DNA from: JAMXLO01 sp963726125
GTDB taxonomy: Bacteria; Pseudomonadota; Alphaproteobacteria; Acetobacterales; Acetobacteraceae
DNA: 64,000 bases
NCBI GenBank assembly: GCA_963726125.1
Contig: CAVSBG010000009.1
Coordinates: 124,001-188,000, forward strand
Reading direction: 5' to 3'
A model generated the notes under the pieces. It worked only from the letters and a program-made list of their open reading frames with translations, was not told the origin of the DNA and ran no database searches. Of the stretch, positions 1-8,475 are shown in pieces. The position numbers were made by a program, and so were the translations under genes. Numbering within the stretch: the first letter of the stretch is position 1; the number at the start of each line of letters is the position of its first letter.

Positions 1-2
1 TG

Positions 3-872
3 GAGCGGCTCTGGCATAAGATGTGGGAGCCCAAGCTGATCGGTCGCCGCGGGCTGACCACGCGCGCGATATCCGCAATCGACATCGGTCTGTGGGACAT
101 TCGCGCAAAGTTCGCCAACCTGCCGCTGTACAAGCTGCTCGGAGGATTTCGCGATCGGGTGCCGACGTACATCGCCGGCGGCTATTACGAGGAAGGCAAG
201 GGCCTGCGTGAACTCGCGCGCGAGATGGAAGACAATTTGCGCATGGGTGCCAAGGCGGTGAAGATGAAGGTCGGTGCGGTGCCGCTCGTCGAAGACGTCG
301 CGCGCGTCCGCGTGGCACGCGAGGCGGTGGGGCCGGACGTCAAGCTGATGGTCGATGCCAACTGTGCGTATCGTTATTATGAAGCGATCCAGTTCGCGAA
401 GCGCATCGAACCATACGACATCTTCTGGTTCGAGGAACCGGTCGCTCCCGACGACTATGACGGCCATCGCAGGCTGGCACAGGCCACCAGTATCCCGATC
501 GCAACCGGGGAGAACGAGTATACCCGCTATGGCTTCCGCGACCTGATCCGGCACGAATGCGCGGCCATTCTGAATGCTGATGCGAAAGTGCTCGGCGGCG
601 TGACGGAGTTCATGAAGGTGGCGGCGCTGGCACAGGCGAACGACCTGGACATCGCACCGCACGGATCACAGGACATCCACGTGCATCTGGTCGCGGCGAT
701 CTCCAACGGGCTGATCCTGGAGTTCTACCGCGACACCGTCGATCCGATGTGGGGCAAGGTCTATCGCCACACGTTGACGCTGAATGATGACGGGACGGTC
801 AGTCCGCCTGACGTGCCCGGCATCGGTGCCGACCCGAACTATGAGACGCTGGCGCAATATCGCGTGGCCTGA
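3..872 (+). CDS. Mandelate racemase/muconate lactonizing enzyme (enolase superfamily), 5' partial
   Basis: The reading frame is open from base 3, so the N-terminal capping domain is mostly outside the window. The barrel domain shows the enolase-superfamily set: a KMK catalytic lysine motif, three metal ligands (Asp in LMVDANC, Glu in WFEEPV, Glu in ATGENEY), then NADAKVLGG and the APHGS histidine region. This is typical of the mandelate racemase subgroup, which takes a proton from carbon alpha to a carboxylate, often as sugar-acid dehydratase or racemase. The substrate cannot be read from sequence. It is 15 bp ahead of a dehydroquinase-like gene and probably cotranscribed with it. Family sure; substrate unknown. 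Confidence 0.88.
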   Translation, partial: ERLWHKMWEPKLIGRRGLTTRAISAIDIGLWDIRAKFANLPLYKLLGGFRDRVPTYIAGGYYEEGKGLRELAREMEDNLRMGAKAVKMKVGAVPLVEDVARVRVAREAVGPDVKLMVDANCAYRYYEAIQFAKRIEPYDIFWFEEPVAPDDYDGHRRLAQATSIPIATGENEYTRYGFRDLIRHECAAILNADAKVLGGVTEFMKVAALAQANDLDIAPHGSQDIHVHLVAAISNGLILEFYRDTVDPMWGKVYRHTLTLNDDGTVSPPDVPGIGADPNYETLAQYRVA

Positions 873-887
873 GCGAAGGACAGAAGC

Positions 888-1322
888 ATGGCGAAGATCC
901 TGATCATCCATGGTGCCGGCATGAACATGCGCGGCAAGGTGCAGACTGAGATTTTCGGGCCTATGACTCTGCCTGAATACGATGAGCGCATCCGTGGCTA
1001 TGCCAGCGAACTCGGTGTGGAGATCGAGATCTTCCATTCCAACATCGAGGGCGAGGTCATCAACAAGCTTTATGAAGCGAACGATCGCGGGTTTGATGCG
1101 GCACTGTTCAATCCAGCCGGGTTCTCGCGCGGCTATCCGGCGCTGGTCGCCGCTATCAGCCAGGTGAAGTTCCCGACCATCGAACTGCATATCTCCAATC
1201 CGGTCCGGCGTGGTCCGCTGTCGGAGACCGCTCCGGTCAGCCAAGGCATGCTTACCGGCTTCGGCATCGCGGGTTATTCGCTGGCGCTCCGCGGGCTGCG
1301 CGACATGCTGGCCAAGAAGTAA
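888..1322 (+). CDS. Type II 3-dehydroquinate dehydratase-like protein, catalytically divergent
   Basis: A 144-aa protein with the length and flavodoxin-like layout of type II dehydroquinase: N-terminal KILIIHG strand, FNPAG, ELHISN and the C-terminal GFGIAGYSLALR helix. Compared with the classical family (known from the M. tuberculosis enzyme), the catalytic Arg of the GxREP lid is absent, Tyr of VYG is Phe (EIFG), and the His of THTS is replaced (FSRGY). The Asn of LN(P)AG and the Glu and His of ExHISN remain. It is therefore unlikely to dehydrate dehydroquinate in the usual way. It follows an enolase-superfamily gene by 15 bp, suggesting a shared catabolic step. GAAGG-type ribosome site upstream. 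Confidence 0.75.
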   Translation: MAKILIIHGAGMNMRGKVQTEIFGPMTLPEYDERIRGYASELGVEIEIFHSNIEGEVINKLYEANDRGFDAALFNPAGFSRGYPALVAAISQVKFPTIELHISNPVRRGPLSETAPVSQGMLTGFGIAGYSLALRGLRDMLAKK

Positions 1323-1349
1323 CGCCGGTGAGGTGAGTCCCCCTCCCCC

Positions 1350-1376
1350 TTCCCCCTCCCGCAAGGGGAGGGGGAA
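1350..1376. repeat. G/C-run hairpin, dispersed intergenic repeat
   Basis: An 11-bp near-perfect stem of C-run and G-run arms closes on a GCAA loop just after the dehydroquinase-like gene. A related C/G-run hairpin lies at about 15411-15450, so this looks like an interspersed repeat rather than a unique site. There is no T-run on the plus strand, so a role as an intrinsic terminator is only possible. Confidence 0.5.
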
Positions 1377-1435
1377 AATGCGCGGCTGCTGATATTACCC
1401 GCAACGTAATCGATTGCCGTCTCGCACAACGCCAC

Positions 1436-1467
1436 GATGGAACCCACACACAGCAAGAGGTTCCATC
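1436..1467 (+). promoter_or_regulatory. Perfect 9-bp inverted repeat over the MFS gene ribosome site
   Basis: The arms GATGGAACC (1436-1444) and GGTTCCATC (1459-1467) are perfect complements separated by 14 bases. The right arm ends directly before the ATG at 1468 and contains the last two G of the AAGAGG ribosome-binding site (1455-1460). It could be a repressor operator (TetR- or MarR-like) or an RNA hairpin hiding the ribosome site. No regulator gene is adjacent. Confidence 0.5.
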
Positions 1468-2853
1468 ATGGAAACGCATGCCAACCGCCGCTGGTACGCC
1501 CTGGCCACCGTCGCCGCGGCGCAGTTCCTGGCGGTCGCCGACGCCTTCATCGTCAACGTCGCCATCCCGTCGATCCGCGCCGGCCTGCATGCGAGCGGGG
1601 CGGAAATACAGGCCATCATTGCGGTCTATCAGATCGCCTACGCCGCATTGGTGATCACCGGCGGCCGACTGGGCGATATTTTCGGCCGCAAGCGCATCTT
1701 CCTTACGGGTGTCATCGGCTTCACCATGGCTTCGCTGTGGTGTGGCTTGGCACTCGGCGCCCCGATGCTGATTTTCGCACGCGGCGTCCAGGGTGCCGCC
1801 GCGGCGATGATGGTGCCGCAGGTACTCGCCAGCATTCACACGCTGTTCCCCGACGCCGCGCGAGCGGGTGCGTTCGCGATCTTCGGCGTCGCCATCGGGC
1901 TCGGCGCCGCGGTTGGGTTCATCGCCGGGGGCTGGCTCGTGGCACTCAATCTTGCCGGCATGGGGTGGCGCAGCATCTTCGGCGTCAACGTGCCAATCGG
2001 CATCGCCATCGTCGTGGCTGCATTGTTGGTAATGCCGGCAATGCCTCGTAGCGCCAACACCCGGCTGGATCTGCCGGGCGCGGCCGTGCTGCTTGCGGGA
2101 CTGCTCGGCCTGATCGTGCCGCTGATGCTTGGCCGCGAATTCGGCTGGTCATGGTGGGTCTGGCTGATGATGGCGGTGGGCGCGATCACGCTCGCCGCGT
2201 TCCTCCGTCTGGAACGCGCCATCGAGCGTCGCGGGGGGTTGCCGCTGATCGACCTCGCGCTGCTGGAGGATCGCGTCTTCATTGCCGGCATGTGCGCGAC
2301 GTTCTGCTTCTTCCTTGGCAATCTCTCGTTCTATTTCGTGCTGACGCTGTATCTTCAGAACGGCCTCGGCTTCTCCGCCTTCAACGCTGCGCTGACCGTG
2401 CTGCCGTTGGCGTTCGCGTTCGTCGCCGGCTCGCGCCTTGGCCGCGGCCGGTTGATCGAGGGTTGCGTCGTGCAGGCGCTTGGCCTGGCGGCGACCGCGT
2501 TGCTGATCGCCACGGTCCGGCACCCAACGATGGCGGCGCTGATGCTGCCGCTGGTGGCGTTCGGCTACGGCCAGGGGATGGTGCTGGCACCGTTGTTCAG
2601 CACGGTCCTCACCAATGTGCGGCATGCCCATGCGGGATCGGGTGCTGGCATCCTCACCACGACGCAGCAGATTGCGAATGGCACCGGGGTTGTGCTGGTT
2701 GGTGCAGTGTACTTCGTAGTGCAAGGATCGCATGACGATCGATGGGCGATGCTGGTCGCGCTGGCGGCACTGGCCTGCACGATCGTCGGCACGATCGGAT
2801 TTCTTTGGCGCATGCAGCCTCGCGCGGTGCCGGCGATCATGCCACGGGCATGA
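1468..2853 (+). CDS. MFS transporter, DHA2-type drug/metabolite exporter
   Basis: A 461-aa polytopic membrane protein. Residues 65-76 (GGRLGDIFGRKR) are the MFS motif A loop between helices 2 and 3, and the FARGVQGAAAA segment matches helix 4 of proton-driven exporters. Length and hydrophobic segments fit the 14-helix DHA2 (EmrB/QacA) type. The ATG at 1468 is chosen because AAGAGG lies 7 bases upstream; an in-frame upstream start at 1414 would add 18 residues without support. An inverted repeat overlaps the ribosome site. The cargo is unknown. Confidence 0.85.
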   Translation: METHANRRWYALATVAAAQFLAVADAFIVNVAIPSIRAGLHASGAEIQAIIAVYQIAYAALVITGGRLGDIFGRKRIFLTGVIGFTMASLWCGLALGAPMLIFARGVQGAAAAMMVPQVLASIHTLFPDAARAGAFAIFGVAIGLGAAVGFIAGGWLVALNLAGMGWRSIFGVNVPIGIAIVVAALLVMPAMPRSANTRLDLPGAAVLLAGLLGLIVPLMLGREFGWSWWVWLMMAVGAITLAAFLRLERAIERRGGLPLIDLALLEDRVFIAGMCATFCFFLGNLSFYFVLTLYLQNGLGFSAFNAALTVLPLAFAFVAGSRLGRGRLIEGCVVQALGLAATALLIATVRHPTMAALMLPLVAFGYGQGMVLAPLFSTVLTNVRHAHAGSGAGILTTTQQIANGTGVVLVGAVYFVVQGSHDDRWAMLVALAALACTIVGTIGFLWRMQPRAVPAIMPRA

Positions 2854-2917
2854 TCGCTGGCGCTTCGGTGCCGAACCGGGTCAAACTGGAACACATCACC
2901 GGATGAGGGTATTGGTC

Positions 2918-3679
2918 ATGCGTCTCGACGGCCAGGCGGCAATCGTAACGGGCGGCGCATCCGGGTTGGGCGCGGCAACAGCGCGGCGTCTCGCCAGTGG
3001 TGGATGCCGCGTGGCTCTGCTCGATGTGAACCAATCCGCGGCGGAGGCCCACGCGCGCCACATTGGCGGCATCGGCATCGGCTGCGACGTTGCGGACGCG
3101 GCATCCGCCGAAGCGGCCGTTGCCAAGGCGCGCGATGTCCACGGTCCCGCTCGGCTGCTGGTGAATTGCGCGGGCGTCGGCACCGCCGGTCGCATTGTCG
3201 GACGCGACGGACCGATCCAGCTTGCAGCGTTTGAACGCGTGATCCGCATCAACCTCATCGGCAGCTTCAATCTTCTGCGGCTTGCGGCGGCGGACATGAC
3301 AGCGCTGGATCCACTGGAGGAAGGCGAGCGCGGCGTCATCATCAACACCGCCTCGATTGCGGCCTATGAAGGGCAGGTCGGCCAGGCTGCGTACGCCGCA
3401 TCGAAGGCGGGCGTGGTGGGTATGACGTTGCCAGCGGCGCGAGAATTTGCGCGGTTCGGCGTGCGTGTGATGACGATAGCGCCGGGGCTGTTTCACACAC
3501 CGATGGTGGAGGGGCTTCCGCCTGACGTGCAGCGCAGCTTGGGAGAAGGTATTCCCTTCCCGCAGCGCCTGGGTATGCCCGACGAATACGCCGCGTTGGT
3601 CGAGCATATCGTTTCGAACCGCTTCCTGAACGGGGAGACGATCAGGCTCGATGGGGCGCTGCGCATGCCGCCGAGGTAG
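2918..3679 (+). CDS. SDR-family dehydrogenase, 3-hydroxyacyl-CoA dehydrogenase type II (HSD10)-like
   Basis: A 253-aa short-chain dehydrogenase. It shows the TGGASGLG nucleotide-binding loop near residue 12, the NCAG motif, a catalytic Ser (NTAS) and YAASK. The long EEGERGVIINTASIAAYEGQ stretch and the APGLFHTPM and RLGMPDEYA motifs resemble HSD17B10/2-methyl-3-hydroxybutyryl-CoA dehydrogenases, which oxidise 3-hydroxyacyl-CoA with NAD. Start at 2918 has GAGGG 8 bases upstream; ATG at 2903 is an alternative adding five residues. It lies 64 bp after the MFS gene and may share its transcript. Confidence 0.85.
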   Translation: MRLDGQAAIVTGGASGLGAATARRLASGGCRVALLDVNQSAAEAHARHIGGIGIGCDVADAASAEAAVAKARDVHGPARLLVNCAGVGTAGRIVGRDGPIQLAAFERVIRINLIGSFNLLRLAAADMTALDPLEEGERGVIINTASIAAYEGQVGQAAYAASKAGVVGMTLPAAREFARFGVRVMTIAPGLFHTPMVEGLPPDVQRSLGEGIPFPQRLGMPDEYAALVEHIVSNRFLNGETIRLDGALRMPPR

Positions 3680-3687
3680 CGTGTCCC

Positions 3688-3800
3688 GGCCACCCGTGGC
3701 GGCAGTGTTTCGCTACTGGTGGCCGGCACAAGGCCGGCCATGACGATGTGGGGGCCGGCCATGACGATGTGGGGGCCGGCCATGACGATGTGGGGCGATG
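3688..3800. repeat. VPAT-type dispersed repeat with a 3x21-bp tandem core
   Basis: Intergenic DNA of the form CTGGTGGCCGGC...GCCGGCCATGACG, which recurs at 15285-15330 and 29250-29340. Within it, a 21-bp unit beginning GGCCGGCCATGACG is repeated three times without change at 3732, 3753 and 3774. The unit contains a GGCCGGCC palindrome. When translated it gives AGTRPAMT-like peptides common in spurious alphaproteobacterial ORFs. It sits between convergent genes. Confidence 0.75.
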
Positions 3801-3814
3801 TGGGGCGAATCGCA

Positions 3815-5569
3815 TCACCACCCGACAGCGTAGGCCGTCCGTCGCGGATCAGCACCGGCCGATTTCACGCCGCTCCGCAGGTCGGACTGGATTGTGCAGA
3901 CCGAGCCAGCGGCATACTTGCGCTCGGGCCATTGCTCGACGCGATGGCCCAATGCGGCCAGTGATTCGCACGTACCCGCTCCTACGTCTTCTTCGACGCA
4001 GAGGTGCCCCGGCTTGTAGGAATGCGGCAACGCAGATTCCGGCCACGAATAAGATGCGAACCGCGGCGCCTCGCACGCTGACTGCGGATCCATTCCGAAC
4101 ACCGTCTGGTTGAGGAACACCTGCACCATCGCCTGACCCAGCACTTCGCTGCCCGGCGAACCGAACGGCATCACCATCTCGCCTGGTTTGATCGCGATCG
4201 CCGGATTGGCGGACATGCGCGGACGCCGCCCCGGACCGATGCGCGCAGGATGATCCGGCGCCGTGTAGCCGCGTGATCCCCACATCGAAACGGTGATGCC
4301 AGTGCCCGGCACAACGGGCCCTGAGATCGCCGGGTCGCTCGGCGTGGCGGCGAACACGTTGCCATGCTTGTCGGCGACGCACAGGAACGATGTCTCCGGC
4401 CTGGCGTCGGCAAGTTCCGGCGGTGCGTCGGCGGAAGGATCGGGGCGCCAGGGCGGGATCGACACGCCGCCCACTTCGCCGGCCGGCGGCATGCCGGGCC
4501 ACGCCTTCGTCGGATCGATCCGGGTGCGCTGGCGTGCAGCATAGTCGCGCGACAACAACGCCTCCAACGGCACATCGACGAAATCCGGATCGCCGAAATA
4601 TACCTCGCGGTCCGCGGCGGCGAGCTTCAGGGCCTCGGTCACGGCGTGTATATACGCGGCGGAATTGTGCCGCATCGCCTTCAGGTCGAAGCCTTGCAGG
4701 ATGTTGAGCGCCTCCAGCACCATTGGCCCCTGCGACCACGGGCCACAGCCGTAGACATCAAACTCGCCGAAGCGGATGCGACATGCGGGCTCAATCGGGC
4801 TGGTGAACCCTGCGAGATCATCGCTGCTGATCCAGCCACCGTTCTCGCGTTGATGACGCACGATCGCGCTGGCGATGTCGCCACGATAGAACGCGTCGCG
4901 TGCCGCCCTCAGTCCCGTAAGGCGATCGCCGGCCGCATGCGCGCGCTCCTGGTCGGCCATGTATTGCAGGGTGCGACCGAGGTCGCTCTGCACGAAGATC
5001 TCGCCCACCGATGGAGGGTTGCCATTGGGCAGGAAGATCGCCGCGGTGCTTGGCCAGTGTTTGAAGCTGTCCTGGCGCGCCGCGAGCTGCTCGGCGAAGA
5101 ACGGATAGGTGGGGAACCCGTCGCGCGCGAAACGGATCGCTGCCGCCGCGACCTCACCGAATGACATGGTGCCGAAGCGCGCCAGCGCCGTGATCCAGAT
5201 GCTCGGCGCAGCGGGAACCACGCTGTGCAGCAGTCCCTCGGGGATGCGCCCGCCATGGTGGCTGTGAAAGAACTCGAGGTCGGCTGAACGCGGCCAGACT
5301 CCGACACCGCTGATCACATGCCGTTCGTCACGTTCCGCCAGATGGATCATCGCCGGGGCCACGCCGCCGAAACCGACGAACTCGCTCTCCAGCACATCGA
5401 TTGCCAACCCGGTCGCGACACCGGCATCGATCGCATTGCCGCCGGCCTCCAATATCTGCAAGCCGGCCAGCGACGCGTAGTAATGCCCCGACACCACGAC
5501 ATGCTGTCGCGCCATGACATTGGGCCGGCGTGCGCGCGCGGGTCCGAACAGGTAGGCTGGATCAGGCAT
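3815..5569 (-). CDS. Gamma-glutamyltransferase-family Ntn hydrolase
   Basis: A 584-aa Ntn-hydrolase proenzyme. The N-terminal half carries GGNAIDA and the large-subunit fold; the probable autocleavage/catalytic Thr is in the PETSFLCVADKHGN block, and the oxyanion-type GSPGS is in MPFGSPGSEVLGQAM. No signal peptide is visible (MPDPAYLFGPARARRP), so it is probably cytoplasmic, unlike classical periplasmic Ggt, and may be an amidase-type relative acting on N-acyl or gamma-glutamyl compounds. ATG at 5569 is chosen because GGAGGAG lies just upstream; the longer frame would overlap the next gene. It is 35 bp downstream of a large alpha/beta hydrolase, likely an operon. Confidence 0.87.
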   Translation of the reverse strand: MPDPAYLFGPARARRPNVMARQHVVVSGHYYASLAGLQILEAGGNAIDAGVATGLAIDVLESEFVGFGGVAPAMIHLAERDERHVISGVGVWPRSADLEFFHSHHGGRIPEGLLHSVVPAAPSIWITALARFGTMSFGEVAAAAIRFARDGFPTYPFFAEQLAARQDSFKHWPSTAAIFLPNGNPPSVGEIFVQSDLGRTLQYMADQERAHAAGDRLTGLRAARDAFYRGDIASAIVRHQRENGGWISSDDLAGFTSPIEPACRIRFGEFDVYGCGPWSQGPMVLEALNILQGFDLKAMRHNSAAYIHAVTEALKLAAADREVYFGDPDFVDVPLEALLSRDYAARQRTRIDPTKAWPGMPPAGEVGGVSIPPWRPDPSADAPPELADARPETSFLCVADKHGNVFAATPSDPAISGPVVPGTGITVSMWGSRGYTAPDHPARIGPGRRPRMSANPAIAIKPGEMVMPFGSPGSEVLGQAMVQVFLNQTVFGMDPQSACEAPRFASYSWPESALPHSYKPGHLCVEEDVGAGTCESLAALGHRVEQWPERKYAAGSVCTIQSDLRSGVKSAGADPRRTAYAVGW

Positions 5570-5604
5570 CACCGACTCCTCCGTATTCCGCGACCTGGCC
5601 GCGT

Positions 5605-7632
5605 TCAATCGAGCGATACATCGTGCCGCGGGCGCCCCCAATTCGCAGCCGCCTCGGCGCAACGCGCCACATCTTCTTCCAGCATCAAACCCTGCGCCAC
5701 CAGTTCGCGCGCTGCCGCAACGATCGCCGCGACATACGCGGCCTTGTCGGGATAACGTTCCAGGATCGAAGCGCGCGGGTCACCGGTGATTTGTCGCTCC
5801 TGCGGGGATTCCGGAAATGCGATATAGCTGCCCTCGAATCGTAGTTGCGCGCCATGCCCGTGGCCGCGCGCACGCGGATTCCATCCTGTGTAAGTGCCGA
5901 GCGGCGCGGCCACCATCGGCGCCCGGATCCCTGGCACGTCATTGCCATCGCGATCCACCGCAGGCACCAGCACGGTGTATTGCTTGCCGGGCGCGTCCGG
6001 CGAATTGCCTCCTGGCACAATCGCCGGCGGCTCCCGCAGAATTCCCTGTTCCACATCCGGACCAAAATCCAGCAGCGGCAGCGCATTGGGCGACGCCAAC
6101 GTTGCCACGCCCGGAATGGTTGGAAACTGCCGCCGCCATTCCTCGAAACTCAGCAACGTCCCCTCGGCGCGCAGCGGAATCCGGCTTACCGGGGGCACCG
6201 TCCCATCCGTCGCCCAGCGATCCATCGCATCGAGATGAGCACGGAAAAACATCGATGTGGACACGACATTGGAGAAGTTCTGCCCGATCCCCCGCGACGG
6301 CGGCTTATGTTGCGGGTCGGCGAAATGTTGCGAACTCGACCAGCAATACACCCGCACCGTATCCGGCTGCTTCAGGTCGTTGCCCTGCGTGTCGGTGTGC
6401 GCAAGCGAACCACGCCGTACCCAATATTCCGTCGACGTCTGCGTATGCATCACCAGCGGATCAGTGTCGGGTCGCTTCAGGATCGCGTCCTGCTTCCCGG
6501 TCAGATGATCAGTGGACCACGCATAGGAAAACGGAAAGCTGTCGGCGATATTGAAGTGGTCCTCGTATTGCTGGCCACCCGACACGATCGGACTGGCAAA
6601 CCGATGGTTCAGCCACTTCCGCCCGGCTCCCGCGACATGCGGCAAAACGCCATCGAACACGCGCCGTCCCTGTGCGTCGGAATTGTACCCGCGGTAGACA
6701 AAGTCGCGCAGGCACCGCCCGGTCTGCGAGCGACCCCAGGCATACGCCTTCTCGGTGCCCCGCAGCGGATTGCCCTCGGATCGATCATACTTCAGGAAAC
6801 TGACGAAATCGCGTACCGCCACGTGCCCGAGTCCGTGCACCAACGGATCTTTCGCCGTATAGACGAGCTCATAGATCCAGCCTGGCTGGAAACCCGCCGG
6901 GAGGTAGATGTGCCGCGCCGAGGGCACCACGGCGCGTTCAACGGACTGGGTCTCGCCGCCAACACCGAACTCCGCGCAGGCGAAGCGCCATTTGTCGTGC
7001 GGAATGACCTGCGGCTGATCGTAGGGATAGCGCCGCCGCGACAGCACCGCATCATGCGTATCCAACGAGACGGTCGCGTAGGAATGCGCCGCGATCCTGC
7101 CGCTGAGTGGAAAACAGGTAATTCCCGCCACATCTGCAATATATTCCACGCGGATCTGCCCGGTGATCGGCTTCCCGCCGTCGCTCGCCACCGGCACATC
7201 GAGCACCATGCGCCCGTCGCCCGGCAACATGTCACCTTCCCATGCGACCCATGCCACGGCGTAGCCTCGCCGCATGAAGAAGCCATTCCCAGCATGGGCC
7301 ATCGCGATCGGCGAATTGCTGTGCTGCGCGTCGTTGAAGAACTGCAGCGCTCGCTTATGCCCACGATTGCCGTAATCGTAGAACACGCGCCGATTGCCGC
7401 GCTCCATCTCGCGCGGCTTCAGGATCATGAAGTCGGCGGCAAACCGCACCAGACCCTGCGCATCCACTTGCGCCTTGTCGAGATCGACCACGCCGTCCTG
7501 TGCCGTCGCACGCGGATCCACTGCGAACCGGGCGCGCCCGGACAGCCGCTCGTATTCTCCGACATCGCCGAACGCATGACCGCCTGCGAACGCGACCCGC
7601 TCGGTGATGTCCAGTTCGATCCGATTGGTCAA
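5605..7632 (-). CDS. Alpha/beta hydrolase domain-containing protein (Abhydrolase_10-like)
   Basis: A 675-aa protein. The opening (RIELDITERVAFAGGHAFGDVGEYERL), the conserved YDYGNRGHKRALQFFNDA region and the AYAWGRSQTGRCLRDFVYRG nucleophile elbow (Ser of GRSQTG) match the large, little-studied Abhydrolase_10 family. The C-terminal half is similar to family members up to the RYPDKAAYV tail. The start is TTG at 7632, preceded by a GAGGGGGCGGA ribosome site; no ATG fits. Substrate unknown. It is the first gene of a pair with the downstream gamma-glutamyltransferase homolog, so esters or amides of one compound may be hydrolysed together (inference). Confidence 0.8.
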   Translation of the reverse strand: MTNRIELDITERVAFAGGHAFGDVGEYERLSGRARFAVDPRATAQDGVVDLDKAQVDAQGLVRFAADFMILKPREMERGNRRVFYDYGNRGHKRALQFFNDAQHSNSPIAMAHAGNGFFMRRGYAVAWVAWEGDMLPGDGRMVLDVPVASDGGKPITGQIRVEYIADVAGITCFPLSGRIAAHSYATVSLDTHDAVLSRRRYPYDQPQVIPHDKWRFACAEFGVGGETQSVERAVVPSARHIYLPAGFQPGWIYELVYTAKDPLVHGLGHVAVRDFVSFLKYDRSEGNPLRGTEKAYAWGRSQTGRCLRDFVYRGYNSDAQGRRVFDGVLPHVAGAGRKWLNHRFASPIVSGGQQYEDHFNIADSFPFSYAWSTDHLTGKQDAILKRPDTDPLVMHTQTSTEYWVRRGSLAHTDTQGNDLKQPDTVRVYCWSSSQHFADPQHKPPSRGIGQNFSNVVSTSMFFRAHLDAMDRWATDGTVPPVSRIPLRAEGTLLSFEEWRRQFPTIPGVATLASPNALPLLDFGPDVEQGILREPPAIVPGGNSPDAPGKQYTVLVPAVDRDGNDVPGIRAPMVAAPLGTYTGWNPRARGHGHGAQLRFEGSYIAFPESPQERQITGDPRASILERYPDKAAYVAAIVAAARELVAQGLMLEEDVARCAEAAANWGRPRHDVSLD

Positions 7633-7692
7633 TTCCGCCCCCTCGCGACGCCTGCATCACTGTGAAGCGGGTCATGTGTGCCGACAAGGGCG

Positions 7693-8109
7693 TCAGTCGT
7701 CGCTTTCGATCCAAGACCAGACGCGGATAGCATCGGGCAGACGCCCGATCGGCGGCTCCGGCCCCTCCAACTGCGGCGTCTCACGCAGGCGCAGTGTAAG
7801 CACCACCACCACATGCTCGCGTTCTATACGCACTGCCTTATCGGCTGCCCGCGGCATCGGCATGCCGGCGCGATTGCAGTACGCGATCAGGATGGCGCCC
7901 AGTGCCTCCGCCCGCAAACTGAACACGCGCGTGGTGGTCAGCATGCCGTAGGTGACCTGGATTAACGCCTCCACCGGCCGGCACCGCACGGCAGTGGGCG
8001 TAAGCGGCGGCAGACCGAACGCATTTGCCGCACGCGGCGAGCATTCCAGGGCGAATTTCACAGCATCTGTATCGAATTCAATCTCGCGACGGTCGGTGAT
8101 GGCCACCAT
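7693..8109 (-). CDS. Hypothetical protein
   Basis: A 138-aa soluble protein with no motif I recognise. ATG at 8109 has GAGG five bases upstream; a TTG at 8133 is possible. The sequence has a beta-rich feel with alternating hydrophobic residues (EHVVVVLTLRL) and no membrane segment. It lies 60 bp upstream of the large hydrolase on the same strand and may be first in that transcript. Confidence 0.55.
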   Translation of the reverse strand: MVAITDRREIEFDTDAVKFALECSPRAANAFGLPPLTPTAVRCRPVEALIQVTYGMLTTTRVFSLRAEALGAILIAYCNRAGMPMPRAADKAVRIEREHVVVVLTLRLRETPQLEGPEPPIGRLPDAIRVWSWIESDD

Positions 8110-8475
8110 CGGGTCCTCAGCACAATCCTGCAACGTCGCAGGGGACGATGAAGGGGCGGTAAACTCTCTCGTTCACAACATTGGCATTGTCATCGGATCG
8201 CCGGATCCCGCCAACTACGTGCAGGCGCGCGCGCCCGCTCGCGACTCTCGACAGCCTTCACAAGGCTGCTGCTTCTAACGCCTGCGGTTCCGGGGAGCCT
8301 GAGCGCGCCCAAGGCGGCGCGGCCACTGGAGCCGCAACCTGGGCGCCCATCGGCCTCATTGGTGGAGCCGCGGGCATCGTCATTTTGGCGGCCTCAACCG
8401 GCTCTACCACAAGGGGATGTCACCAGCCCGAACTATGTTGATCTCGGGCCACGGCCGTGGAGCAATCAGCCGTGA
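8110..8475. other. Intergenic stretch, no supported gene
   Basis: About 365 bp. One plus-strand frame (from a TTG near 8181) encodes a hydrophobic GLIGGAAGIVILAAS segment reminiscent of small glycine-zipper envelope proteins, but it has no ribosome site or plausible N-terminus. It may be a remnant. Nothing else is seen. Confidence 0.3.

Noticed and set aside
3719..4113. Short plus-strand proteins with AGHDDVG/MAGTRPAMT repeats
   Set aside because: Translation of the tandem and dispersed DNA repeats, not genes.
5845..7665. 606-codon plus-strand open frame antisense to the large hydrolase
   Set aside because: High-GC shadow; the minus strand has coherent family motifs, this frame none.
8181..8441. 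Possible small glycine-zipper protein
   Set aside because: TTG start, no ribosome site, odd N-terminus; only a short hydrophobic patch supports it.
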